DNA from: Oscillospiraceae bacterium
GTDB lineage: Bacteria > Bacillota > Clostridia > UMGS1840 > HGM11507
Assembly (NCBI GenBank): GCA_015068665.1
Contig: SVKB01000007.1
Span: 18,778-82,777 of the forward strand
DNA length: 64,000 nucleotides
Reading direction: 5' to 3'
Shown one piece after another: positions 17,602 through 26,463 of the stretch. The translations under genes and the position numbers were made by a program. The notes under the pieces were generated by a model. That model was not told where the DNA came from, made no database searches, and saw nothing but the letters and a program-made list of their open reading frames with translations. Positions within the stretch are counted from its first letter, which is position 1; every line of letters begins with the position of its first letter.

Positions 17602-18936
17602 ATGTATAATATTATAGATTTTGGAGCAAAAAATGACGGAGTTACCAATTCTACTTTCGCTGTCAGAAAAGCAGTGGATGAGTGTGTAAAAAACGGTGGC
17701 GGAGTAGTATATATTCCTTACGGTACATATGTTCTGGCATCTGTTCAGATTTTCAGTAACATTCATTTTGTTTTTGAGCCCGGAGCAAAAATTTTAGGCA
17801 GCCTTAATCCCGACGATTTTGACGAAAGAGAAAACTTGAATTATCCGCTATATCAGGATTATTCGCATTCTTATTTTCACCGTTCAATGTTTTGGGGTGA
17901 AAACGTTGAAAATGTTTCCTTCAGCGGAATGGGAATAATTGATATGCGCGAGGTATGGGAAAGAGACTCGGAAAATGGCGAAGACGAATGGCGTAGCCGC
18001 AGAGCTGTAAAAATAATTTCCGTTAAGGAAGGAAAAAATATCGATATAACAGATCTTAAAATGTATAACGCAACTGATCTTGCGGTATATCTTGCAGGCT
18101 GTGAAAATGTCAGGATAAGCGGACTGACAATGCATGTTAATATTGACGGAATAAGCCCCGATTGTTGTAAAAATGTAGTAATATCAGATTGCAATATTGT
18201 ATCGGGCGATGACGGTATAGTGCTTAAGAGTTCATATACGCTTAACAGAAAACAGCTTTGCGAAAATATTGTTGTATCAAACTGTACGGTATCTTCAAGA
18301 ATGTGTGCCATTAAATTAGGCACTGAGTCAAACGGCGGTTTTAAGAATATTGCAATATCCAACTGCGCGGTATACGATACCTGTTATACCGGAGTTGCTC
18401 TTGAAATTGCAGATGGCGGTGAAATTGACGGTATAACCGTATCCGGTATTGTAATGAAAAACGTGGGAACTCCATTTATTATAATGCTTACTGACAGAAG
18501 ACGCGCTCCCGAAGATACAACCATTGGTAAGATTAAAAATATCGTAATTGACAATATAACAGCAACGGGGCCGTACGGTTATATATATCCGATACGTTAC
18601 ACAACAACATTGCCGGAGGGAGAACTGCACAATAAGCCATTGATTATTGCATCAAGTGTTATAGGTCAGCCGGATGAAAAAATAGAAAATATAAGTCTTT
18701 CGAATATATTTTTAACTGTACCGGGTGGGGGAACAGAGAATGATCGTAATATTATAGTTCCCGAGGTGCCTGATGCTACTCCGTCTGCCCGTGCTAACGG
18801 GCTTACACTTCCGGCAAGCGGAATCTATTTCCGTCATGCCAAAAATGTAACTCTGAATAATGTCAACATTTATACTCTTAAAGAGGATGCAAGAGAAGAT
18901 ATGGTTTTCGATGATGTTGATAACCTGAAAAAGTGA
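17602..18936 (+). CDS. Glycoside hydrolase family 28-like (polygalacturonase-type) protein
   Basis: The 444-residue right-handed beta-helix protein starts with the pectate-lyase/GH28 opening (IDFGAKNDGVTNST). It carries NIDGISPD and SGDDGIVLKS, which hold the Asp residues expected of GH28, and IKLGTESNGG in the next coil. The canonical histidine and RIK motif are not evident, so its specificity may differ from classic polygalacturonase. No signal peptide is visible, suggesting action on imported oligosaccharides. ATG 17602 follows GGAGG; an earlier in-frame ATG (17572) lacks one. Confidence 0.82.
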   Translation: MYNIIDFGAKNDGVTNSTFAVRKAVDECVKNGGGVVYIPYGTYVLASVQIFSNIHFVFEPGAKILGSLNPDDFDERENLNYPLYQDYSHSYFHRSMFWGENVENVSFSGMGIIDMREVWERDSENGEDEWRSRRAVKIISVKEGKNIDITDLKMYNATDLAVYLAGCENVRISGLTMHVNIDGISPDCCKNVVISDCNIVSGDDGIVLKSSYTLNRKQLCENIVVSNCTVSSRMCAIKLGTESNGGFKNIAISNCAVYDTCYTGVALEIADGGEIDGITVSGIVMKNVGTPFIIMLTDRRRAPEDTTIGKIKNIVIDNITATGPYGYIYPIRYTTTLPEGELHNKPLIIASSVIGQPDEKIENISLSNIFLTVPGGGTENDRNIIVPEVPDATPSARANGLTLPASGIYFRHAKNVTLNNVNIYTLKEDAREDMVFDDVDNLKK

Positions 18937-18940
18937 ATTC

Positions 18941-18988
18941 AAAACATAAAAGGAAGAAAGCCGGATGCTTTCTTCCTTTTTATGTTTT
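18941..18988. terminator. Bidirectional terminator between GH28-like gene and parvulin
   Basis: An inverted repeat of about 20 bases (core AAAGGAAGAAAGC with GCTTTCTTCCTTT, one unpaired T) lies between convergent genes, with A/T-rich flanks on both strands. Confidence 0.85.
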
Positions 18989-18996
18989 CCATGTTA

Positions 18997-19740
18997 TTAG
19001 AATTTATCAACAGGATACAATATCTTAAGCTGGTTAATTTTTGATTTAAATGCCGCCTGCTGTTTTTCGGTAGTTAACTGAATGGCAATGCTTTCTTTAA
19101 CTTCTTCGTAAGCTATTTCTTTAGCTTCATTCTTTGCATTAAGCTTTATAAGGTGATATCCGAACTGTGTTTTTACAGGTCCTGCAATTTCACCGATCTT
19201 CATTTCAAAAACAGCCTTATCAAATTCAGGAACCATTTGTCCTTTGGTGAATTCTCCGAGATTTCCGCCGTTCTGAGATGACGGACAGGTGCTGTTTGTT
19301 TTTGCAGCCTCTTCAAAGGTGATTGCTCCGCCGTTAATTTCAGTTAAAATCTCATTTGCCTTATCTTCGGAATCGACAAGAATATGGCTTGCATTAACTG
19401 TTTCGGGAGTGATCATTTTATCTTTATTTTCTTCATAAAATTTCTTTGTGTCCTCTTCAGTAACCTTGATATTTTCAACAGCTTTTGTTATAGCAAAATT
19501 AGCTAATAAGTCTTCTTTCAGCTTTTGTAATTCAGCCTTGAACTGAGGATTGAATTCATATCCGCTTTTTACAGCATCCAGTAAAAACAGCTTTCTGTTG
19601 ATTATTTGTTCAAGAATCATTTCTTTTCCTTGCGGATTATTAAATTCCTGAGCTCTCTGACCAAGCATTCTTAATTCATTTTCCACATCCTGGGATGTAA
19701 TAGGTGTTCCGTTAACCTTTGCAAGTATTTTAATGTCCAT
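18997..19740 (-). CDS. PpiC-type (parvulin) peptidyl-prolyl isomerase, cytoplasmic
   Basis: The roughly 247-residue protein has a SurA/PrsA-like N-terminal chaperone region and a parvulin domain (NASHILVDSEDKA, then NGGNLGEFTKGQMVPEFDKAVF and FGYHLIKL). Parvulins catalyse proline isomerisation in protein folding. Unlike PrsA, it has no signal peptide or lipobox, so it should stay in the cytosol. ATG 19740 is preferred over the in-frame TTG two codons upstream. It lies 26 bases after the NifX-like gene in the same direction. Confidence 0.87.
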   Translation of the reverse strand: MDIKILAKVNGTPITSQDVENELRMLGQRAQEFNNPQGKEMILEQIINRKLFLLDAVKSGYEFNPQFKAELQKLKEDLLANFAITKAVENIKVTEEDTKKFYEENKDKMITPETVNASHILVDSEDKANEILTEINGGAITFEEAAKTNSTCPSSQNGGNLGEFTKGQMVPEFDKAVFEMKIGEIAGPVKTQFGYHLIKLNAKNEAKEIAYEEVKESIAIQLTTEKQQAAFKSKINQLKILYPVDKF

Positions 19741-19766
19741 TTTCAATATCTCTCTTTCGTTTTTAT

Positions 19767-20159
19767 TTAATCATGTGAACCGCAATCATGTGAACCGCAG
19801 GTGTGTCCCTCTCCATGTTCATGTTCATGATGATTGCATTTTACAAATGGGTCAAAATTCAGCGTTCCGTTAAGATATGCCTTAACAGCCTCATCAGCTA
19901 AGCCTGATACTCCGCCATAGAATAAAATTCCGGCTGAAGTCAGTGCGTTCTGAGCTCCGCCGCCAATACCGCCGCATATCAGAACGTTCACACCGCAGGA
20001 TTTAAGAAATCCTGCCAACGCGCCGTGACCATTTCCATCAGTGGCAACAACCTCGGCAGCTGTTATTTCTTTATCCATCACTTCGTATATTTTGAAAAAT
20101 TCAGTATGACCAAAGTGTTGAAAAATCATTCCTCTATCATAAGTAACCGCGATTTTCAT
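19767..20159 (-). CDS. Dinitrogenase iron-molybdenum cofactor (NifX/NifB-like) family protein with His/Cys tail
   Basis: The 130-residue protein has the NifX-type fold (MKIAVTYDRGMIFQHFGHTEFF, ICGGIGGGAQNAL). In Clostridia such proteins are common outside nitrogen fixation and are thought to bind iron-sulfur or metal clusters. The C-terminal 25 residues are unusually rich in His and Cys (HHEHEHGEGH, then two CGSHD units), which looks like a metal-binding tail. AAGGAG precedes the start. It appears to be transcribed with the downstream parvulin. No nif genes are nearby. Confidence 0.83.
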   Translation of the reverse strand: MKIAVTYDRGMIFQHFGHTEFFKIYEVMDKEITAAEVVATDGNGHGALAGFLKSCGVNVLICGGIGGGAQNALTSAGILFYGGVSGLADEAVKAYLNGTLNFDPFVKCNHHEHEHGEGHTCGSHDCGSHD

Positions 20160-20187
20160 AAGTTTTCTCCTTTTCTATTTTTTTTAA

Positions 20188-20216
20188 ATTATAACACATA
20201 AAAGCTTTAAAATCAA
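20188..20216 (-). promoter_or_regulatory. Promoter of the NifX-like/parvulin operon
   Basis: Minus-strand TTGATT (20216-20211) and TATAAT (20193-20188) with a 17-base spacer. Confidence 0.8.
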
Positions 20217-20242
20217 TGTGAAAACCTATTTTTAAATAAAAT

Positions 20243-20271
20243 TTGCAATTTGTATATGTATATGTTATAAT
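20243..20271 (+). promoter_or_regulatory. Promoter of the GGDEF/EAL gene
   Basis: TTGCAA (20243-20248) and TATAAT (20266-20271) with a 17-base spacer, 58 bases before the ATG. Confidence 0.77.
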
Positions 20272-20329
20272 ATTCTCGAGATGTTTTAATAAGAATCTTT
20301 AAATATAACAGGATGGAGACGGTATTTCA

Positions 20330-23300
20330 ATGAGATCATTTCAAAGCAAAATAATATCACTAATCCTTCTTAGTGTTGTACTTTCCGCTTTTATAATTGG
20401 TGTTATTGGTATAAATATTATATCGGGAGTTTTGCAGCAAAATGCAGAAGAGAATATGCACCTTTTATGCGAAAATCAGGCTGAAAAACTGGAAACAATA
20501 TTTGATAAGATAGAAGAATCTGTGAGCACCCTGTCTAATCATATTATACATGAGCTTGATGGTTCCGGTATTATTGAAAATAAAGAAAAGAGAGATAATT
20601 TTATTGCCAAAATCGAAAAAAATGCATTGAATCATGCGGAAAGTGTCGGAGATGCAACAGCAATATACATATATTTTAATCCTGCACTTACAGGAGAGAT
20701 ATCAGGTGTGTTCAAGCTTAAACAAAACAATGAATTTATTGACAGTGAGCTTACCGATGTAACCTCCTACCGACCCGAGGACGAGTCTCGCGCCGCATGG
20801 TGGTATGAACCTGTGGAAAAAAAGCGTGCTGTATGGCTTGACGTTTATCATAATGATAATGTTGATATGGATATATTTTCATATATTATGCCATTGTTTC
20901 TTCGTAATCAGTTAATCGGTGTTATAGGGATGGACATTCCGTTTTCTGTTTTGAAAAAAAATGTAAGTAAAATCAGTGTTTATGAGACCGGATTTGCCTC
21001 AGTCATTGATAAAAATGCTACGGTTCTTTACCATAGAGATTTTCCCTTTAATTTTTCTTTGTATGAGATGAAAGAAGAATTCGGAGAAGTTATTCCGCAA
21101 CTGGTTAATAATGATAAGACATATTCACTTATTTCTTATACCATGAACGGAGAAAGAAGAAATATGTCCTTTTGTACTTTGAATAACGGAATGAAATTTT
21201 GCATCATTGCTCCGGAAAAAGAAATATATGCAAAGCAGATTGAGTTGACCTACAACATAATTTTCTTTATAGCACTCATAGTTCTTATAACTCTTATCAT
21301 AACTCTTGTTTTTGCCAGAAAGTTTACCCGTCCCATAAAAAAACTTTCCTATGCTGCAAGACAAATGAGTGAAGGGAATTTTAATGTTGACATAGATATG
21401 GCTCAAAAGGATGAAATCGGAGATTTGGCAGTCAGTCTGAGTCATGCCCGTGAAAAGCTTAAGGATCAGATAGATTTGCTATATGACGAAGCACACCATG
21501 ACGGGCTGACAGGTGTCAGTAATAAAAATGCTTTTCAGGATGTTGAAGCATATATCAACGATAAAATAAAAGAAGGTTATTATCCGTTTGCTGTTGCTGT
21601 ATTTGATATAAATAAGCTCAAAATCACCAATGATGTACTCGGGCATAAGGTAGGGGATGAGCTTTTAAGAGTAGTTGCAAAACATTTTGCAAAGGCTTTT
21701 TCAGTATCTAATGTATACCGTATAGGCGGCGATGAATTTGTTGCAGTAATTAAAGATGATGATTTTGATGATTATAAGGAAATGTATAATTGGGTAGTTG
21801 AAAATATGTCCAAGCTGAGAATAGATTCTTATCCGCAGCTTGAAGTCTCCTCTGCTTATGGAATTGCGACATATAATCCGGATACCGACACAAGCTTCTC
21901 CGATGTGTTTCAGAGGGCTGATAAATTTATGTATGAAAATAAGGTTCTGAGGAACAGAGAAAAACAGGAATGGCAAAAAGGAGTTAAAGGTTTAAGAGAA
22001 CTGCAGATTGATAAATATCTGGAATTTCTTGATATAGTAAATCAAAATACTGAGGACTTTTTGTTTCTATATGATATTGCCAATGATTCAGTGTGCTTCT
22101 TTGGAGGGATAAACCGACGTTTCGGTCTTAAAAACAGGGAAGAGGGCTTTTGTTCAAAGTCTGATTTGTTTAATATTATACATATTAATGATAAAAAAAA
22201 TGTCATTGCTGATTTTGACAGCGTTTTTGCGGGAGAAAAAGCGGAACATAATATGAATTACAGACTTATCGACAGAGATGGAAGACCTGTATGGATAAAT
22301 GCCAGGGGTAAGGTTGTATTTGATGACAACGGAAACAGTTTTATTATGATTGGCCGTTTGTCCATAAAAACACTGAAACATCAGTATAATCTCAATTCAT
22401 TTTTGTTTAACAGAAATAAGCTTACCGGTGATATTGCGGAGAAAAGACTTCCTGAGTATCACAGTTATGTGTTAATGAATATTGATGATATAGTTGAATA
22501 TGGTTTTAAATTTACCGATCAGCAGAGCGATAAGATGATTCTTAAACTGGCTGAGGTGTTAGAAGAAATCTTGCCTCTTAACAGGATTTATCATATAGAG
22601 TATGACAGATTTGTCTTGCTTCTTGATATTAAGGATAATAAGGAAATTGTGAAGCTGTTTGATGAAATTAATAATCGTTTGGACGGAGCTTTTACTGTAT
22701 CAGCCTCGGTAATTCCAAATAACAGAGAGTTTTATTCTGATGAAAATGTAGCTTATGATTATGTTTTGCAAAGTTTAAATGAAAATAAAGATGAGCAGCG
22801 TAGTATTGTCTTCGTTTCAAAAAAGGAGCTTATAGATAAGATTGAAGAGTTTGATTTATTTGAGGAGATGGAAGAAAGCGTAAAAAATAATTGCAGTGGT
22901 TTCTTTCTTAATTTCCAGCCTTTGATAGATTCCGAAAATCTGAAAATCATCGCTGCAGAATGCTTGTTAAGATACAAGTCATCAGTCAAAGGACTTGTAT
23001 TTCCTGATAAGTTTATACCAATACTTGAAAAAACGGGACTTATTAATGATGTTGGGTTGTGGGTAGTTGAAAACGCAATTATTAAATGTGTCGAATGGAG
23101 AAGGATTATTCCCGATTTTAAGGTTGCAGTTAATTTTTCACCTGTTCAGCTGAATCATATGGGAATAGTTGATGGGATTATAGGTCTTCTTAAAAAATAT
23201 AATCTCCCGGGAAGTGCTCTTAAGGCTGAAATTACTGAGTCAGCACAGCTTGAAGATGAATCTACATATACTGCTATTTTTTCACGTTTGAAAGAGGCAG

Positions 23301-24076
23301 GCGTGCGTATTTCGATTGACGATTTCGGAACCGGTTATTCTAATTTAGGTTATCTTAAAAAAATTCAGGCTGCTGAAATTAAAATTGACCGTTCGTTTAT
23401 AAAAGATATAGATGAATCAAGCTATAATTTCCGTGTTGTATCTAACTTGGTTGAATTTGCTCACAGCAATGATTTAAAGGTTGTTCTTGAGGGTGTGGAA
23501 AATGAAATGGAATTTGCTGTTGTTCACAGTCTTAAGCCTGAATGTATGCAGGGATATTTATTCGGAAAACCGTGTAACAGCGAGGAATTTGAAATAAAAT
23601 ATCTTGATAAATCTTCTGTTGAATATAAAGAAATAGCAGGAAAAAGGGAAAGCTTACTTGAAGTCATAAATAAATATCATATAGTTAATTTTAATCCGAG
23701 AGAAATTTTATCCCAGATTGACTTGGGATTATGGCTGGTTAGATATAATGTTAAGAGTAATCAGGGAGAGCTTTATGCAGATGAGATTATGAAAAAACTT
23801 CTGGATATTGATTCTGAATGCACACCGACTGAATATTACAATAAATGGTTTAATAATCTTGTTGCTTCTTCAAAGGATGTAATAGAAGAATTGATTAAAT
23901 ATATGATTGTTAACAATAAGGTTGCACAGGCGGATTTTGTGTGGAATCATCCTGAAAGAGGAGAGCTTAATGTGCGTTGTACCTGCCGTATACTTGAAAG
24001 AAATGACGATTATATTGTTTTTGAAGGTTTTTACCGAAATATAAGCGATATGGGCGGTGCGTATACCTCTATTTAA
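20330..24076 (+). CDS. Membrane cyclic-di-GMP protein: Cache-HAMP-GGDEF-PAS-GGDEF(degenerate)-EAL-PAS
   Basis: This 1248-residue protein has a transmembrane helix near residues 8-30, an extracytoplasmic Cache-like sensor to about 305, a second helix and a HAMP linker. The first GGDEF domain is intact (GGDEF at 466-470), so cyclic-di-GMP synthesis is expected; no RxxD inhibitory site is seen. A PAS-like domain follows, then a GGDEF-like domain in which the signature has become IEYDRF. The EAL domain has ECL at 877-879 but keeps NFSP, the EITES glutamate, DDFGTGYS (from 997) and KIDRSF, so hydrolysis is plausible. A PAS-like tail ends the protein. It is monocistronic. Confidence 0.9.
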   Translation: MRSFQSKIISLILLSVVLSAFIIGVIGINIISGVLQQNAEENMHLLCENQAEKLETIFDKIEESVSTLSNHIIHELDGSGIIENKEKRDNFIAKIEKNALNHAESVGDATAIYIYFNPALTGEISGVFKLKQNNEFIDSELTDVTSYRPEDESRAAWWYEPVEKKRAVWLDVYHNDNVDMDIFSYIMPLFLRNQLIGVIGMDIPFSVLKKNVSKISVYETGFASVIDKNATVLYHRDFPFNFSLYEMKEEFGEVIPQLVNNDKTYSLISYTMNGERRNMSFCTLNNGMKFCIIAPEKEIYAKQIELTYNIIFFIALIVLITLIITLVFARKFTRPIKKLSYAARQMSEGNFNVDIDMAQKDEIGDLAVSLSHAREKLKDQIDLLYDEAHHDGLTGVSNKNAFQDVEAYINDKIKEGYYPFAVAVFDINKLKITNDVLGHKVGDELLRVVAKHFAKAFSVSNVYRIGGDEFVAVIKDDDFDDYKEMYNWVVENMSKLRIDSYPQLEVSSAYGIATYNPDTDTSFSDVFQRADKFMYENKVLRNREKQEWQKGVKGLRELQIDKYLEFLDIVNQNTEDFLFLYDIANDSVCFFGGINRRFGLKNREEGFCSKSDLFNIIHINDKKNVIADFDSVFAGEKAEHNMNYRLIDRDGRPVWINARGKVVFDDNGNSFIMIGRLSIKTLKHQYNLNSFLFNRNKLTGDIAEKRLPEYHSYVLMNIDDIVEYGFKFTDQQSDKMILKLAEVLEEILPLNRIYHIEYDRFVLLLDIKDNKEIVKLFDEINNRLDGAFTVSASVIPNNREFYSDENVAYDYVLQSLNENKDEQRSIVFVSKKELIDKIEEFDLFEEMEESVKNNCSGFFLNFQPLIDSENLKIIAAECLLRYKSSVKGLVFPDKFIPILEKTGLINDVGLWVVENAIIKCVEWRRIIPDFKVAVNFSPVQLNHMGIVDGIIGLLKKYNLPGSALKAEITESAQLEDESTYTAIFSRLKEAGVRISIDDFGTGYSNLGYLKKIQAAEIKIDRSFIKDIDESSYNFRVVSNLVEFAHSNDLKVVLEGVENEMEFAVVHSLKPECMQGYLFGKPCNSEEFEIKYLDKSSVEYKEIAGKRESLLEVINKYHIVNFNPREILSQIDLGLWLVRYNVKSNQGELYADEIMKKLLDIDSECTPTEYYNKWFNNLVASSKDVIEELIKYMIVNNKVAQADFVWNHPERGELNVRCTCRILERNDDYIVFEGFYRNISDMGGAYTSI

Positions 24077-24093
24077 CGCGTCTGAATAAAACA

Positions 24094-24126
24094 AAAAAAT
24101 CCTATCATGCGATAGGATTTTTGTTT
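24094..24126. terminator. Bidirectional terminator between the GGDEF/EAL gene and tRNA-Arg
   Basis: AAAATCCTATC and GATAGGATTTT pair with a 4-base loop; A- and T-runs flank both sides, serving the plus-strand gene and the minus-strand tRNA. Confidence 0.85.
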
Positions 24127-24201
24127 TGGCACCCTCAACGGGAATCGAACCTGTAACTGTCCCTTAGGAGGGGACTGTTATATCCATTTAACTATGAGGG
24201 C
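24127..24201 (-). tRNA. tRNA-Arg (anticodon CCT)
   Basis: Read on the minus strand, the acceptor arm GCCCTCA pairs with TGAGGGT (first pair G-U). The D arm is GTTA/TAAC. The anticodon stem GTCCC/GGGAC encloses a 7-base loop CTCCTAA with anticodon CCT, reading AGG. TTCGATT forms the T loop, and CCA is encoded. A terminator follows. The T stem has one A-C mismatch by eye. Confidence 0.93.
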
Positions 24202-24233
24202 AAATATTAACTTGTAGCATTTAGTATTTAACA

Positions 24234-24283
24234 GGCCCCTCATAAGGGACTTTGAAAAAAGGGACTGTTTAACTATGAGGGCA
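24234..24283 (-). pseudogene. Degenerate tRNA-Arg copy upstream of the intact gene
   Basis: On the minus strand, GCCCTCATAGTTAAACAGTCCC repeats the 5' part of the intact tRNA but lacks 8 bases of the D arm. It then passes into T6 and a segment (CCCTTATGAGGGG) that no longer fits a tRNA but can pair back to the start. It lies between the promoter at 24300 and the intact tRNA, so it would be part of the primary transcript. Confidence 0.65.
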
Positions 24284-24299
24284 TATAATTACTTAATGT

Positions 24300-24328
24300 A
24301 TTATAACACAAAAATTTTCTTATTGCAA
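24300..24328 (-). promoter_or_regulatory. Promoter of the tRNA-Arg unit
   Basis: Minus-strand TTGCAA (24328-24323) and TATAAT (24305-24300) with a 17-base spacer. Transcription would begin just before the degenerate copy. Confidence 0.78.
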
Positions 24329-24331
24329 TAG

Positions 24332-24360
24332 CAGGCGGATAAAATATCCGCCTGTTTTTT
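24332..24360. terminator. Hairpin downstream of lysA
   Basis: CAGGCGGATA and TATCCGCCTG form a 10-pair stem with a 3-base loop just after the lysA stop. The T6 run is on the plus-strand side, so the hairpin is a better plus-strand terminator; on the minus strand it may act mainly as a 3' stabiliser for lysA mRNA. Confidence 0.6.
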
Positions 24361-24363
24361 GCA

Positions 24364-25659
24364 TCAGAGAATATCATTTTTTATAATATCTTCGTATGTT
24401 TCTCTTCTTATAATCAGCTTGTCCGCTCCATCTTTTATCATAATAACGGGTAGACGGGGGATTCTGTTATAATTACTTGCCATTGAATAATTGTATGCGC
24501 CTGTTGAGAATACGCAAAGAAGGTCGCCTACATTAATTTTAGGTACCTCGATATCTTTTGCGATAATATCTCCGGATTCGCAGCATTTTCCCGCAATAGT
24601 AACCTTTTCACAAGGAAGGGCATCCATTTTTTCGGGTAAACATACAGAATATTCAGCTTCATAAAGAGCGTACCTCGGATTATCACCCAAACCTCCGTCA
24701 ATCGAAACATATTTTCTTACATTTTTGATATCCTTAACAGCACCAACTGTATATAAGGTAATACCTGCTTCGCCGACAATTGAGCGCCCGGGCTCCATAA
24801 GAATTTTGGGCTTCTTGATATTTTCCTTGGAACAAATGCTGTTAATTTTATCGGCAACACAACGAATATATTCACCATAATCAACCGGGTCATCTTCTTC
24901 GATATATTTTATGCCAAATCCACCGCCAAGATTAAGTTCGTCAATTTCAATGTCATATTTATTTTTAATACTGCAAATAAGATTTAACATAACCTCGGCA
25001 GCCTCTATAAACGGAGTAACTTCAAATATCTGCGAGCCTATATGACAGTGTAGCCCGGAAATTTTTATGTGAGGACACTTCAGTGCTTTTTCAATAATAT
25101 CATACACTTCACTGTTTTCAATGGCAAAACCGAATTTTGAGTCAATCTGACCGGTCATTATAGCTACATGAGTATGGGCATCTATACCGGGCTTGATTCT
25201 GAAAAGCACCGAAACGGTTTTGTTCATGTCAGCTGCAATCTTTTCAATATTTTCAAGCTCATACTGATTGTCAACAACAATTCTGCCGATATTGTTGGAA
25301 ATGGCATATAAAAGCTCGTCTTTAGTTTTATTGTTTCCGTGAAAATATATTTTTTCAGCAGGGAATTCGGCCGACAGTGCGGTGTACAATTCTCCGCCTG
25401 ATACAACATCAATTCCCAAACCCTCTTCTTTTATAAGCTTATACATATATAAGCAGGAAAATGCTTTTGAGGCATATAAGACCAATCCGTTTTCGTAATT
25501 CTCCTCCAGTGCCTTTTTATATATACGACAATTTTCCCTTATAAGATTTTCATCCATCAGATAAAGGGGCGTTTGATATTTATTTGCTATATCACATACA
25601 TCTACACCGGACATAGTCAGATGATTTGCATTATTGATACCAAAGTTTTTATTGAACAT
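24364..25659 (-). CDS. lysA: Diaminopimelate decarboxylase
   Basis: The 431-residue PLP enzyme of fold type III removes CO2 from meso-diaminopimelate to give L-lysine, the last step of lysine synthesis. The PLP lysine is in YASKAF, and HCHIGSQ, GGGFGIKY, EPGRS and the active-site CCESGD are all present. The start ATG 25659 has AGGTG upstream; the longer frame to 25740 adds residues unlike the family. It follows cwlD by 55 bases and could share its transcript. Confidence 0.95.
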   Translation of the reverse strand: MFNKNFGINNANHLTMSGVDVCDIANKYQTPLYLMDENLIRENCRIYKKALEENYENGLVLYASKAFSCLYMYKLIKEEGLGIDVVSGGELYTALSAEFPAEKIYFHGNNKTKDELLYAISNNIGRIVVDNQYELENIEKIAADMNKTVSVLFRIKPGIDAHTHVAIMTGQIDSKFGFAIENSEVYDIIEKALKCPHIKISGLHCHIGSQIFEVTPFIEAAEVMLNLICSIKNKYDIEIDELNLGGGFGIKYIEEDDPVDYGEYIRCVADKINSICSKENIKKPKILMEPGRSIVGEAGITLYTVGAVKDIKNVRKYVSIDGGLGDNPRYALYEAEYSVCLPEKMDALPCEKVTIAGKCCESGDIIAKDIEVPKINVGDLLCVFSTGAYNYSMASNYNRIPRLPVIMIKDGADKLIIRRETYEDIIKNDIL

Positions 25660-25714
25660 TTTTTTCACCTCATTTTTCGATTGTAACATAAAAATGTTAA
25701 TAATACAACTGTTA

Positions 25715-26410
25715 TTAATAAAAAAATTCGCAAATTCCATTTATGATCGAGTCGGTTATTTTCCATTGATATGCCTCCTCGGAGAGTTTTTTTTCTTCGT
25801 TAGGATTTGAAATAAAACCACATTCAATCAGACAGGCCGGGTTTTTGATTTTATTAAGAATGTAAATTTCCGAACCCGCTTTTTTAATCTCTCTTTTGTT
25901 ATCGGGGGCAATTGATACCTTGAAATTTTTGTCTATAAGCGTGGCGAGCTTTTTACTGTCCGGATTGTTTTTTGAATAAAAAATCTGAGCACCCTTTTGA
26001 TTGTTATCGTCAAAATGGTTCATATGTATGCTTATAAATACTGCATTTTCATAATTCTCTGCTACTTTTACACGAGAATTAAGATCTGTTCTTTTTTTGT
26101 TTTTTTTCGCGTTATCAGGTATAAGCATCTTATCCTCATCTCTTGTTATTACTACATTAAAGCCCGTGTTTAGAAGCTTTTCCTTAAGCTTCATTGCAAT
26201 AGATAAATTAAGATCCTTTTCTTTTGTGCCGGCTGTTCCGATTGCGCCACAGTCCTCACCACCGTGCCCGGGGTCAATAATTATGACATTTTGTGTAATT
26301 CCTGCGACTATGGAGCTCATATATAAATTGCAAAGAAGCATTCCCGATATTGCTATTCCGAGCAGGATAACCATTGTCAGTATCCTTTTTTTATAAAACA
26401 CATAAAACAT
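25715..26410 (-). CDS. cwlD: N-acetylmuramoyl-L-alanine amidase, CwlD-like
   Basis: The 231-residue Amidase_3 protein has one N-terminal membrane segment (about residues 8-32). Its zinc-amidase motifs are DPGHGG, the SIHMNHF histidine and LIECGFISN with the catalytic Glu. The size and membrane anchor match CwlD, which removes peptide side chains to allow muramic-delta-lactam formation in spore cortex. Neighbouring sipL and spoIIP support a sporulation role. ATG 26410 has AGGTGA upstream; a GTG at 26419 is also in frame. A vegetative amidase is the alternative. Confidence 0.85.
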   Translation of the reverse strand: MFYVFYKKRILTMVILLGIAISGMLLCNLYMSSIVAGITQNVIIIDPGHGGEDCGAIGTAGTKEKDLNLSIAMKLKEKLLNTGFNVVITRDEDKMLIPDNAKKNKKRTDLNSRVKVAENYENAVFISIHMNHFDDNNQKGAQIFYSKNNPDSKKLATLIDKNFKVSIAPDNKREIKKAGSEIYILNKIKNPACLIECGFISNPNEEKKLSEEAYQWKITDSIINGICEFFY

Positions 26411-26463
26411 CAAATTCACCTCATCATAAATATATGCGGTGTCTTTTTAATAATGCATTTTTT

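Noticed and set aside
17877..18362. 161-codon reverse frame opposite the GH28-like gene
   Set aside because: Lacks a ribosome site and family similarity; it mirrors the coding strand of a recognisable enzyme.
26411..26463. Sporulation promoter for cwlD on the minus strand
   Set aside because: CATATATT is present, but no -35 element occurs at a valid spacing.
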